This document shows positions 6,993 to 14,087 of a stretch of 21,767 bases of DNA, one piece after another (positions within the stretch are counted from its first letter, which is position 1; each line of letters begins with the position of its first letter). The DNA is taken from positions 1-21,767 of the forward strand of contig JAJZVJ010000007.1 of the NCBI GenBank assembly GCA_021845705.1. Direction: 5' to 3'. This DNA comes from a bacterium. Lineage in GTDB: Bacteria; Elusimicrobiota; Elusimicrobia; Elusimicrobiales; UBA9959. Position numbers and translations under genes: made by a program. The notes under the pieces are model-generated. The model was given only the letters and a program-made list of their open reading frames with translations, made no database searches and was not told where the DNA came from.

Positions 6993-7022
6993 GGCCCGTC
7001 CCGACCCGGGACGGGCCTTTTT
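6993..7022 (+). terminator. rho-independent terminator after the flavoprotein pair
   Basis: A perfect 10-bp GC-rich stem (GGCCCGTCCC at 6993-7002 and GGGACGGGCC at 7008-7017) with a 5-nt loop is followed by TTTTT. It separates the oxidoreductase genes from the efflux promoter that begins 11 nt later. Confidence 0.93.
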
Positions 7023-7032
7023 CGCGGGCTCG

Positions 7033-7061
7033 TTGACAGCGGCGGGGATACGAACTATACT
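7033..7061 (+). promoter_or_regulatory. sigma70-type promoter of the efflux operon
   Basis: TTGACA (7033-7038), a 17-nt spacer and TATACT (7056-7061) make a nearly perfect housekeeping promoter. It lies just after a terminator and about 70 nt before the TolC-like gene. The next 60 nt (ACTTACCGATAGGTAG and onward) contain a short inverted motif, TTACC-GATA-GGTAG, that could be an operator, but this is weak. Confidence 0.88.
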
Positions 7062-7129
7062 TTACTTACCGATAGGTAGAATATCCGGGATCAGCATGCA
7101 ATAAAACCGGCTCCCCGCGCGTTGCTAAA

Positions 7130-8404
7130 ATGATGAAACAAAAACTATTCCTTGTTTTAATGCTCCTCCCGGGCTTTTCTTTCGCCGCGGGGGCTTCCGT
7201 CGAATCCCCCCTCGAGCTTACCTGGGCCGACTGCGTAAGCGCGGCCCTCCGCAACAACCCCGGGCTCAAGGCCAAAAAACTTGCGGTAGAGCAGTATAAA
7301 TACCTTTACCAGGCCGGCTATAACGCCTACCTGCCTTCCGTAAATATCTCCCATTCCCTGTCCAGGAGCGGGTCCGACGGGGCTTCCCCCTCCGGCAGGG
7401 CCAATACCAGCCTGTCCGCCACCGAGCCGCTGATAAATCTGAAGGCCATGTCCTCCATCAGGACCGCCAGGATAGGCTATGACAAGGCCTACTCCGATTA
7501 CAAAGCCGAATCCGCGAGCCTGAGGCAGGCGCTCTACACCGCTTTCGTCAGGCTGGTTTACGCGCAGGAAAACGTAGTGGTGCAGAACAAGGTGCTGACC
7601 ATCCGCCAGCATAATTCCGAGCTGATAAAGCTTAAGTACGACAGCGGCATGGAGTCGCGCGGGAACATGATGTATACCGCGGCGCTGGCGGAACTTTCCA
7701 GGGCCAACGTGCTCCAGGCGCAGCGCAGCCTCGACAGCGCCCGCCTCGACCTTCTTAACAGCATGGGGGTTTCGGAATTCCGCCCCGTAAGCACAAAAGC
7801 CTCCCTGACGGCGCCGGATTATTCTCTTACGCAGGAGGAAGTAGAAAAGGCGCTTGAGAATATCCCGCAGGTCGTTTCCCAGGAAAAAAGCGTGGAGAGC
7901 CTGAGGGAGCGCCTGCTTTCCGCCAAGTACGACCTGTACCCGACCCTTAACGCCAGCCAGTCGCTGGGCTGGTCAGGTCCCGGCGAGTTTCCCGGCAACA
8001 GGAACTGGTCGCTCGGGCTCCGCCTCGATCTTCCCCTCTTCTCCAACGGCATAACCTATTACGCCAACAACACCAAAGCCGCGGACCAGGCCCTAAAAAG
8101 CGGCGAGGCCGCCCTTAAGGACCTTAAGAACACGCTGAAGAATAATATCCTGAGCGGCTATAACGATTTCCAGAACGCGAAGGACACCGCGCTCGCCAAC
8201 GTGAACGTGCTCGGCGCTAACGAGGAAAGGTACAAAGAGTCCCAGATCCAGTACCAGGCCGGCCAGATGAACTTCATAGACCTTGAGAACATAGAGCAGA
8301 GCCTGGTGGACGCCCAGCTGAACCAGCTGGTTTACTTAAGGAACGCCTATACCAGCAAGATCTCGCTGGAGAGCCTGCTCGGCGTGGGCCTGGAAGACAG
8401 GTAG
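7130..8404 (+). CDS. TolC-family outer-membrane efflux channel
   Basis: This 424-residue protein begins with a Sec signal peptide (MMKQKLFLVLMLLPGFSFA, cleavage near residue 19-22), followed by LTWADCVSAALRNNPGLKAKK, the typical first segment of the outer-membrane efflux protein family. Two long alpha-helical repeats are visible: roughly 40-215 and 235-420. The second ends with the usual pattern RYKESQIQYQAGQMNFIDLENIEQSLVDAQLN, which corresponds to TolC-type YQAGxxxxxDVLxAQxxL. The internal duplication and length fit a trimeric beta-barrel plus periplasmic tunnel. It is the first gene after a strong promoter and precedes an adaptor and an ABC transporter gene, so it should form the exit duct of that pump. 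Two adjacent ATG codons exist; the first (7130) is taken. Confidence 0.9.
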   Translation: MMKQKLFLVLMLLPGFSFAAGASVESPLELTWADCVSAALRNNPGLKAKKLAVEQYKYLYQAGYNAYLPSVNISHSLSRSGSDGASPSGRANTSLSATEPLINLKAMSSIRTARIGYDKAYSDYKAESASLRQALYTAFVRLVYAQENVVVQNKVLTIRQHNSELIKLKYDSGMESRGNMMYTAALAELSRANVLQAQRSLDSARLDLLNSMGVSEFRPVSTKASLTAPDYSLTQEEVEKALENIPQVVSQEKSVESLRERLLSAKYDLYPTLNASQSLGWSGPGEFPGNRNWSLGLRLDLPLFSNGITYYANNTKAADQALKSGEAALKDLKNTLKNNILSGYNDFQNAKDTALANVNVLGANEERYKESQIQYQAGQMNFIDLENIEQSLVDAQLNQLVYLRNAYTSKISLESLLGVGLEDR

Positions 8405-8476
8405 AACGAAAGCGCGGGCGGCCGGATCTATGCCGAAGCAAAGCGGGACGCGGACACCGGCTTTTCAGGAGCGAAT

Positions 8477-9448
8477 ATGAAAAAAATTCTGATAGCTGTT
8501 GTTATCCTGGCCGTACTGGGCGGCGGAGGGTATTACTGGAAGAGCAGGAACAACAAGAAAGAAGTCCGCTACACAAGCTTCGACGTGGTCGCAAAGCCGA
8601 TATCCGAGTTCGTGGAAACCACCGGCGCCGTCTCCCCCATGAACCGCGTCGAGATCCATCCCTCCTCCGGCGGAAGGATAGAACAGATACTTGTGCGGGA
8701 AGGCGATACCGTGAAGACCGGGGAGGTGCTGGCCCTGATGAGCTCGCAGGACCGGGTAGCCATCCTCGACGCGGCCCGCGCCGCCGGCGACGACCAGTAC
8801 GAACACTGGAAAGACACGTACAAGCCGATTAAAGTGCTCTCCCCGCTGGACGGGACAATAATCCTCAAGAACGTGGTGGAGGGCCAGACCGTCAGCCCGT
8901 CCACCGTCCTTTTCGCCCTTTCGGACAAGCTCATCCTGACCGCCAACGTGGACGAGTCCGACGTGGGCAAGGTCAAGGAAGGCCAGAAGGCCACCATCGT
9001 GCTGGATTCCTATCCCGACAGCCCGGTAAGCGGCCGCGTCTTCCAGATACTCGACGAAGGCACGAACCAGAGCAACGTCATAACCTACACGGTCAAGATC
9101 CGCCCCGGCCGGGTCCCGTCCTTCTTTAAATCGCAGATGACCGCCAACATAAAGATCGAAGTGGCTAAAAAGAATACCGCCCTGCTCATACCCGCCGCCG
9201 CCGTGACCATGGACCCTTCCGGCAAGACCGCGGTGATCACCGCGGTGAACGATCAAAAACCCGTTTACCAGAGGGTGGAGACGGGCCTTGACCAGGGGGA
9301 CATGGTGGAGATCACGCGGGGGCTCGAAGAAGGCGACACAATCATGTACGTGGACAAGAGCTACCGGCCCCAGCAGTCGGCGGGCTCCAACCCGCTCATG
9401 CCTACCAGGCCGAAAATACCCAGGGGCGCCGGCCGGGCCATCCATTAA
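8477..9448 (+). CDS. periplasmic adaptor (MacA/HlyD family) with very short hairpin
   Basis: This 323-residue membrane-fusion protein is anchored by an N-terminal membrane helix (residues 3-21). The lipoyl half-motifs are at about 56-90 (VEIHPSSGGRIEQILVREGDTV) and 117-145 (VLSPLDGTIILKNVVEGQTV), followed by the beta-barrel domain (LILTANVDESDVGKVKEGQ) and the membrane-proximal domain (GLDQGDMVEITRGLEEGD). Between the lipoyl halves there are only about 26 residues, where MacA-type proteins carry a long coiled-coil hairpin that contacts TolC. The Shine-Dalgarno AGGAG (8467-8471) fixes the start. The stop codon TAA (9446-9448) coincides with the left flank of the inserted repeat element. It should couple the MacB-like transporter to the channel, though how it docks without a hairpin is unclear. 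Confidence 0.88.
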   Translation: MKKILIAVVILAVLGGGGYYWKSRNNKKEVRYTSFDVVAKPISEFVETTGAVSPMNRVEIHPSSGGRIEQILVREGDTVKTGEVLALMSSQDRVAILDAARAAGDDQYEHWKDTYKPIKVLSPLDGTIILKNVVEGQTVSPSTVLFALSDKLILTANVDESDVGKVKEGQKATIVLDSYPDSPVSGRVFQILDEGTNQSNVITYTVKIRPGRVPSFFKSQMTANIKIEVAKKNTALLIPAAAVTMDPSGKTAVITAVNDQKPVYQRVETGLDQGDMVEITRGLEEGDTIMYVDKSYRPQQSAGSNPLMPTRPKIPRGAGRAIH

Positions 9449-9718
9449 GGGCTCGTTAAAGAATAACTGACACGTTTGGCTGAGCCGATTTTGGAGCGAG
9501 CCGAAGCGAGATGGAGCGACATGTACTATACGTACTTTAGCGGAATCACGCGAAGGCGCAGCCCGAAAGCGGCGCAGCCCCCCGGGGGAGGCCCATCTTT
9601 GAGGCGGCTGCCGCGTTGCTCCTCGCTCACAGACCGCCGGTATGCTCGTTCGTCGCGCCTTGCATCCGGCTCAAATATGGGCCTCCAAACGTGTCAGTTA
9701 TTCTTTAACGAGCCCTAA
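9446..9718. mobile_element. MITE-like element with perfect 31-bp terminal inverted repeats
   Basis: This fills most of the 312-bp gap between the adaptor gene and macB. The left arm 9449-9479 (begins GGGCTCGTTAAAG, ends GACACGTTTGG) is the exact reverse complement of 9685-9715, 31 of 31 bases. The element spans 267 bp and is flanked by the direct repeat TAA (9446-9448 and 9716-9718); the left copy is the adaptor stop codon. The right-hand TAA is followed by GGGG, so a 6-bp TAAGGG repeat is also possible. A second inverted pair lies inside (9589-9603 and 9670-9684, 14 of 15). There is no transposase gene. The 3-bp TNA duplication resembles IS5-family insertions, which is inference. Removing it would leave about 42 nt between the two genes. 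Confidence 0.82.
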
Positions 9719-9760
9719 GGGGCCGCGCTGATTTCACACGGGGCCGCCCCCGGGAAATAT

Positions 9761-11707
9761 ATGATCGAACTCAAGGGAATAACGAAAGTCTACGAGATGG
9801 GCGGGGAACCGCTGCGCATCCTTAAAGGCGTGGACCTGTCGGTAAAAGAGGGCGAGTTCGTCGCCATCATGGGGCCTTCCGGCTCCGGCAAGTCCACCCT
9901 TATGCACATCCTGGGCCTCCTCGACAGGCCCACCTCGGGTTCCTACAAGCTTTTCGGCCGGGAGATCTCGGAGCTGGACGACCTTGAGCTCTCCTATCTC
10001 AGGGCGCGCATCCTGGGTTTTGTTTTCCAGCAGTTCAATCTTCTGCCGCGCATAACGGCTTCCGAGAACGTGGCCCTGCCGCAGATCTACCTGGGCGAGA
10101 AGGCCCGCCCGACGGAGGCCGGGAAGTACCTGGCGCAGGTGGGGCTCGCCGACCGCATGGACCACCGGCCCAACCAGCTCTCCGGCGGCCAGCAGCAGCG
10201 CGTCGCCATAGCCCGCTCGCTGGTAAATAACCCCAAGATAATTTTCGCCGACGAACCCACCGGCAATCTGGCCAGCGACCAGTCCAACGAGATAATGGGG
10301 ATCTTCCGCAAGCTTAACGACCAGGGGATCACCGTGGTGATAGTCACGCATGAGCCGGATATAGCGGCCTGGGCGGACCGGGTCATAAAGCTGAAGGACG
10401 GGCTGATCACCGAGGACACTGCCAAAAAAGCGCCGGCGAAAAAAGAGGACAACTGGCATCTAAGGATCCCGAAATCGTTTTTCCTCAGCTGGCGCGAGGT
10501 GGCCGAGAACCTGGGCTCCTCCGTCAGTTCCATCGTCAGCAACAAGACCCGCTCCCTGCTGACCATGCTGGGCATTATCATCGGCGTCGGCGCGCTCATC
10601 GCCATGATGGCCGTGGGCACCGGCGCGCAGAAGGCCATAGAGAAGCAGATGTCCTCGCTGGGCACCAATCTTGTCGCCGTGATCCCCGGCAATATCTCCC
10701 GCGGCGGCATGTCCTTCGGCAGGGGGGCCACCAGCCGGCTGACGCTGGACGACGCCGCCGCTCTTCCCAAGGCCGTGCCGAACGCCATAAGGACCGATTC
10801 CAACGTGCAGGGTTCGGTGCAGCTGGTTTACGGCGCCCAGAATTACCGCAGCCGGGTGATGGGAGTCACGGCCGTCTATCCCTCCATGCGCGCCGCCGAG
10901 CCCTATTACGGCCGCTTCTTCTCCGAAGACGAGGACCTGGCGCTTAAGAAAGTGGCGCTGGTGGGGCAGACCGTGGCCACCCAGCTCTTCGGCAAGGAGA
11001 ACCCGCTGGGCAAGACGATGAAGATAAACCGCAAGAACTTCACCGTCATAGGCGTGCTGCCCATGAAGGGCGCTTCCGGCTTCCGGGACCAGGACGACGT
11101 GGTGGTGGTGCCGCTGCGCACCGCGATGAAGGTGCTCCTAGGCAAGCAGTACGTGGACTCCATCTGGGTGGAGGTGTCCGACTACAAGCTCATGCCGAAA
11201 GTGCAGTCGGATATAATCTCGCTTATGCGCAAAAGGCACGGCATCCCCGCCTACAAGGAGGACGACGTTTCGCTGATGAACATGGCGGACCTGCAGAACA
11301 TGCTGACCGGGACCATCAAGACCTTCAGCACGCTGCTGGGCATCATAGCGGGCATCTCGCTTATCGTGGGCGGCATCGGCATCATGAACATCATGCTGGT
11401 CAGCGTAAGCGAGCGCACCAAGGAAATAGGGCTAAGGAAGGCCATAGGGGCCACCCGCCGCGCCGTCCTTCTGCAGTTCCTCATAGAGGCCGTGATAATT
11501 TCGGTCATAGGCGGCCTGCTCGGCATAATCATGGGGGCGGGGTCTTCCATGCTCCTTTCAAGATTCTCCGGCTGGGCCATTTATATTTCCCCGTTCTCGG
11601 TGGCCCTCGCTTTCGGGTTCTCGGCCACGGTCGGGGTGGTGTTCGGCTTCTGGCCGGCTAAAAAAGCGTCCCTGCTTTCGCCTATAGAGGCTCTCCGTTA
11701 CGAATAA
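9761..11707 (+). CDS. macB: MacB-type ABC transporter, ATPase fused to FtsX-like permease
   Basis: At 648 residues it has the same length as E. coli MacB. The N-terminal ATPase has Walker A GPSGSGKST (38-46), Q-loop FVFQQFNLL, signature LSGGQQQR (140-147), Walker B IIFADEPTGNL (160-170) and switch His197. A charged linker (about 217-245) leads to the first membrane helix (about 265-287, LLTMLGIIIGVGALIAMMAVG), a periplasmic MacB_PCD domain (about 290-520) and three C-terminal helices (about 525-640), with the FtsX signature ERTKEIGLRKAIGATRR. It is a mechanotransmission-type exporter of substrates from the periplasm through the TolC-like channel. Substrate unknown: macrolides, peptides and lipoproteins are family options. 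The inserted repeat separates it from its adaptor gene but leaves both intact. Confidence 0.94.
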   Translation: MIELKGITKVYEMGGEPLRILKGVDLSVKEGEFVAIMGPSGSGKSTLMHILGLLDRPTSGSYKLFGREISELDDLELSYLRARILGFVFQQFNLLPRITASENVALPQIYLGEKARPTEAGKYLAQVGLADRMDHRPNQLSGGQQQRVAIARSLVNNPKIIFADEPTGNLASDQSNEIMGIFRKLNDQGITVVIVTHEPDIAAWADRVIKLKDGLITEDTAKKAPAKKEDNWHLRIPKSFFLSWREVAENLGSSVSSIVSNKTRSLLTMLGIIIGVGALIAMMAVGTGAQKAIEKQMSSLGTNLVAVIPGNISRGGMSFGRGATSRLTLDDAAALPKAVPNAIRTDSNVQGSVQLVYGAQNYRSRVMGVTAVYPSMRAAEPYYGRFFSEDEDLALKKVALVGQTVATQLFGKENPLGKTMKINRKNFTVIGVLPMKGASGFRDQDDVVVVPLRTAMKVLLGKQYVDSIWVEVSDYKLMPKVQSDIISLMRKRHGIPAYKEDDVSLMNMADLQNMLTGTIKTFSTLLGIIAGISLIVGGIGIMNIMLVSVSERTKEIGLRKAIGATRRAVLLQFLIEAVIISVIGGLLGIIMGAGSSMLLSRFSGWAIYISPFSVALAFGFSATVGVVFGFWPAKKASLLSPIEALRYE

Positions 11708-11802
11708 TTTAGTAATATATACTGCGTTGGGCGGCATTATGTCAAGGCGCACCGGCCTTTGTGCTTCCCGGCCGAATAGTTTAAGTTTCCTGGAGGTTCC
11801 CC

Positions 11803-12204
11803 ATGGTAAGCGTAATCGTCAAATGTCCGCATTGCAATAAATCGCTCATGAACTCTAAAAAGAAGCTGGACAATGCCGCTTCCATAGAAGTTAACCTGAC
11901 CTATGCCGGCAAACACGCGCCGCTTTATATGAGCTCCCTTTACGGCAGCTACCTGGTAGAGACCGAACTGAACATGCCGGCGGGGAAAGTAGCCGGTTTC
12001 CGCTGCCCGCACTGCAAGGCCGACCTGAAGAGCACCCGCAAGTGCGACGCCTGCGGTTCGCAGATGATCGCCTTCGAGCTTAAGGCCGGCGGCAAGGTGC
12101 AGATCTGTTCCAGGCGCGGCTGCAAAAAGCACGTCCTGGAGTTCCAGGACGCCGACAGCGAGCTTCAGGCTTTCTACAACTCCTACCTTAAAGCGCTTAA
12201 ATAA
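11803..12204 (+). CDS. small double zinc-ribbon protein, function unknown
   Basis: This 133-residue cytosolic-looking protein is not matched to a named family. Eight cysteines fall in four pairs: CPHC (8-11), CPHC (68-71), CDAC (81-84) and C-x4-C (102-107, with His110 close by), which would bind two or more zinc ions as zinc ribbons. A spacer of about 55 residues (12-67) with KHAPLYMSSLYGSYLVETEL separates the first knuckle from the rest. The ending ELQAFYNSYLKALK looks helical. The start is supported by the Shine-Dalgarno GGAGG (11792-11796), 6 nt upstream. Upstream, TATACT (11718-11723) is a possible -10 box without a good -35. It could bind nucleic acid or serve as a metal chaperone or adaptor; no function is claimed. 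Confidence 0.75.
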   Translation: MVSVIVKCPHCNKSLMNSKKKLDNAASIEVNLTYAGKHAPLYMSSLYGSYLVETELNMPAGKVAGFRCPHCKADLKSTRKCDACGSQMIAFELKAGGKVQICSRRGCKKHVLEFQDADSELQAFYNSYLKALK

Positions 12205-12214
12205 AGCGAAGGTA

Positions 12215-12260
12215 CAGGGGCACAAAGCCGACGGGTCCGCCCTCTCTTTGTGCCTCTGCG
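12215..12260. repeat. 13-bp inverted repeat, terminator-like or dispersed repeat
   Basis: CAGGGGCACAAAG (12216-12228) pairs with CTTTGTGCCTCTG (12246-12258) over 13 bp with one G-U pair, around a 17-nt loop that contains a smaller GAC/GTC stem. It is followed by CGTTTT, so it may terminate transcription after the zinc-ribbon gene. The wording CTTTGTGCCTCTGCG resembles dispersed intergenic repeats found in many bacterial genomes. Only one copy was noticed here. Confidence 0.55.
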
Positions 12261-12288
12261 TTTTGGCGCCCGCGCTCTTGTGCTCCAT

Positions 12289-13041
12289 ATGACGGAACAA
12301 GAACATAAAAACCGGTTCAACGCCCGCTACCTGATGGCCGCCCTCCCGCTGCTGCTGATGGGGGCCGGGGTCTGGTATTACGTCTACGGGCGCACCCTCC
12401 ACGCGCGGCGGGAGGCGGCCCCCGCCCCCGTACCGGAAGCTTTTAAAGCCGCGTCCTCCCGGGCGGTCCCCGCCGAGGTCCCGCAGGGCGCCCCGGCCAC
12501 CGTCCTGCCGGAAGCTTACGACCCCCAAATGGGGATAGATATACAGGGCTCTCCGGAATTCAAGAGCCAGGTAACGCACGCCCTCAAGCTGATCTGGATG
12601 GCCGACCGCGATTCCTTTTTTTTCCTGAAGAAGAACCTTTACGTGATCCGCAACGAGAACAAGACCGGGTTTTATCTTGATAACAGCCGGCCCGTGGCGG
12701 CTATTTCCGATAAGAACGCTTTCCGCTCGCTCACCTGGTGCGCCGGGATCATCGCCCACCAGGGCTGGCACGCCTGGTACACGCTTACGAAGAACAGGAA
12801 AAGCCGCACGGTGCCGCCGCTGCCGGGGGAAAAGGACGAGCGCGAAATGGATATAAACCCCGCCCGCTTCGACTATAAGGGCCTGGACGCCATCCTTTCT
12901 ATCGAAAACAAGGCTTTCTCCTACCAGCTGGATATCCTTAAGAAGGTCGGCGCTCCCGCAAGCGAAACGGGCCCGGTGTTCAGGCGGGCCCCGCGCGATT
13001 TTAAATACGCCCACGACGGCGATTACTCCATTAACCCGTGA
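12289..13041 (+). CDS. membrane-anchored protein with zincin-like HQGWH motif
   Basis: The ATG at 12289 gives 250 residues starting MTEQEHKNRF. An earlier in-frame start (12250) would lie inside the inverted repeat and is less likely. A single membrane helix (about 14-33) is followed by a Pro/Ala-rich linker (43-75) and a globular domain (about 85-225) facing the periplasm. This domain has IIAHQGWHAWYTLTK (His157 and His161) and, 45 residues later, ILSIENKAFSYQLDILKKVG (Glu206). The spacing His-x3-His...Glu is that of a zincin metalloprotease, but the catalytic Glu of HExxH is Gln158. It may therefore be an inactive relative, or the likeness may be coincidental. The stop overlaps the next gene's GTG start by 4 nt. 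Family not identified. Confidence 0.7.
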   Translation: MTEQEHKNRFNARYLMAALPLLLMGAGVWYYVYGRTLHARREAAPAPVPEAFKAASSRAVPAEVPQGAPATVLPEAYDPQMGIDIQGSPEFKSQVTHALKLIWMADRDSFFFLKKNLYVIRNENKTGFYLDNSRPVAAISDKNAFRSLTWCAGIIAHQGWHAWYTLTKNRKSRTVPPLPGEKDEREMDINPARFDYKGLDAILSIENKAFSYQLDILKKVGAPASETGPVFRRAPRDFKYAHDGDYSINP

Positions 13042-14069
13042 CCGGCAACCTGCTCAGACCGGTTTCCATCGGGGGCGTCGGCCTTAAGAACAACCTCGCC
13101 CTGGCCCCCATGGCCGGCATTACCAACGCCGCGTTCAGGATACTGGCCGCCGGCGGGGGCGCCGGGCTGGTGGTCACCGAGATGGTTTCCGCGGAAAGCC
13201 TTAAATACGGGAACAAAAGATCTTTCAAGATGCTCGAGCTGCTGCCGGGCGAGCACCCGGCGGCCATACAGGTTTTCGGGGCCGACCCCTCCTCCATGGC
13301 GCTGGCCGCCCAGGCCGCCGAAAGGGCCGGCGCGGACATAGTGGATATAAACGCGGGCTGCCCGGTGAAAAAAGTTTTGCGCTCCGGCGCCGGGGCCGCG
13401 CTGATGAAGACCCCGCTGCTGCTGGCGGACATAGTCTCCCGCATGGTGAAAAGCGTCAAGGTCCCGGTTACGGTAAAATTCCGGATAGGCCTCGCCGCCG
13501 GCGAGAACCTGGGCCCGCTGCTGGCCCGGGTCTGCGAGGAGGCCGGCGCGGCCGCCATAACGCTGCACGGCAGGCCGGCGTCGCAGTTCCACACCGGGCC
13601 CGTGGACCTTGAGGCCATGGCGGAAACCGCGGCCGCCGTGAAGATCCCCGTTTTCGGCAACGGCGGCGTGGAGAACGCCGCCGGGGCGCGCGCCGTTCTG
13701 GAGGCCGGCTGCTCCGGCGTGGCGGTGGGCCGGGCCGCCGTGTTCAACCCGGCCGTTTTCGCCGAGATCGCCGCCGGGCTTTCCGGAGATAAGGCCGAAC
13801 CCGTAACTTCGTCCGCCCGCATGAAACTTTTTCTCCGGTTCCTGGAGCTTAACGCGGGCATCTACGGCGAGGAGCACGGCCTCGCGCGGGCGCGCAAGCT
13901 GGTAGGCTACTGGCTGAAGGGCGTGCCCGGGGCCTCGGGGGCGCGCGGGGCTTTCATGCGCCTTAAAACCCTTAAAGAGGCCGAGGCCCTTTTGATACAA
14001 TATATCGAGCAGCCGGGCTGCCCCCGGCCGCAAAGCGGCTTCAGGGCAGGCCCCTGGCCGGCCGCGTAA
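13038..14069 (+). CDS. dusB: tRNA-dihydrouridine synthase (DusB-type)
   Basis: This flavoenzyme reduces specific uridines in the D-loop of tRNA to dihydrouridine using FMN and NADPH. Landmarks in the 343-residue TIM-barrel protein are LALAPMAGITNAAFR (20-34, FMN site), QVFGADP, DINAGCPVKKV (103-113) with catalytic Cys108, VKFRIG (catalytic-type Lys/Arg), ITLHGRPASQFHTG, VFGNGGV and GVAVGRAAVFNP (phosphate-binding loop). These match the NifR3/DusB group. The C-terminal helical domain with AFMRLKTL is present. The start is GTG at 13038, overlapping the previous stop as GTGA, so it is translationally coupled to the zincin-like gene. Only 18 nt separate it from mutS. The subgroup (DusB) is by motif similarity and less certain than the family. 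Confidence 0.93.
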   Translation: MTGNLLRPVSIGGVGLKNNLALAPMAGITNAAFRILAAGGGAGLVVTEMVSAESLKYGNKRSFKMLELLPGEHPAAIQVFGADPSSMALAAQAAERAGADIVDINAGCPVKKVLRSGAGAALMKTPLLLADIVSRMVKSVKVPVTVKFRIGLAAGENLGPLLARVCEEAGAAAITLHGRPASQFHTGPVDLEAMAETAAAVKIPVFGNGGVENAAGARAVLEAGCSGVAVGRAAVFNPAVFAEIAAGLSGDKAEPVTSSARMKLFLRFLELNAGIYGEEHGLARARKLVGYWLKGVPGASGARGAFMRLKTLKEAEALLIQYIEQPGCPRPQSGFRAGPWPAA

Positions 14070-14087
14070 GGCCGGTCCACTTATTTT

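Noticed and set aside
9476..9718. An 80-codon frame inside the inserted repeat element
   Set aside because: It starts inside one terminal repeat and ends at the flank of the other, is Arg/Ser/Pro-rich and has no domain; it is a by-product of the repeat sequence.
11737..13014. A 425-codon open frame on the minus strand
   Set aside because: It covers the zinc-ribbon and zincin-like genes on the opposite strand, reads through an intergenic repeat and shows no domain or signal.
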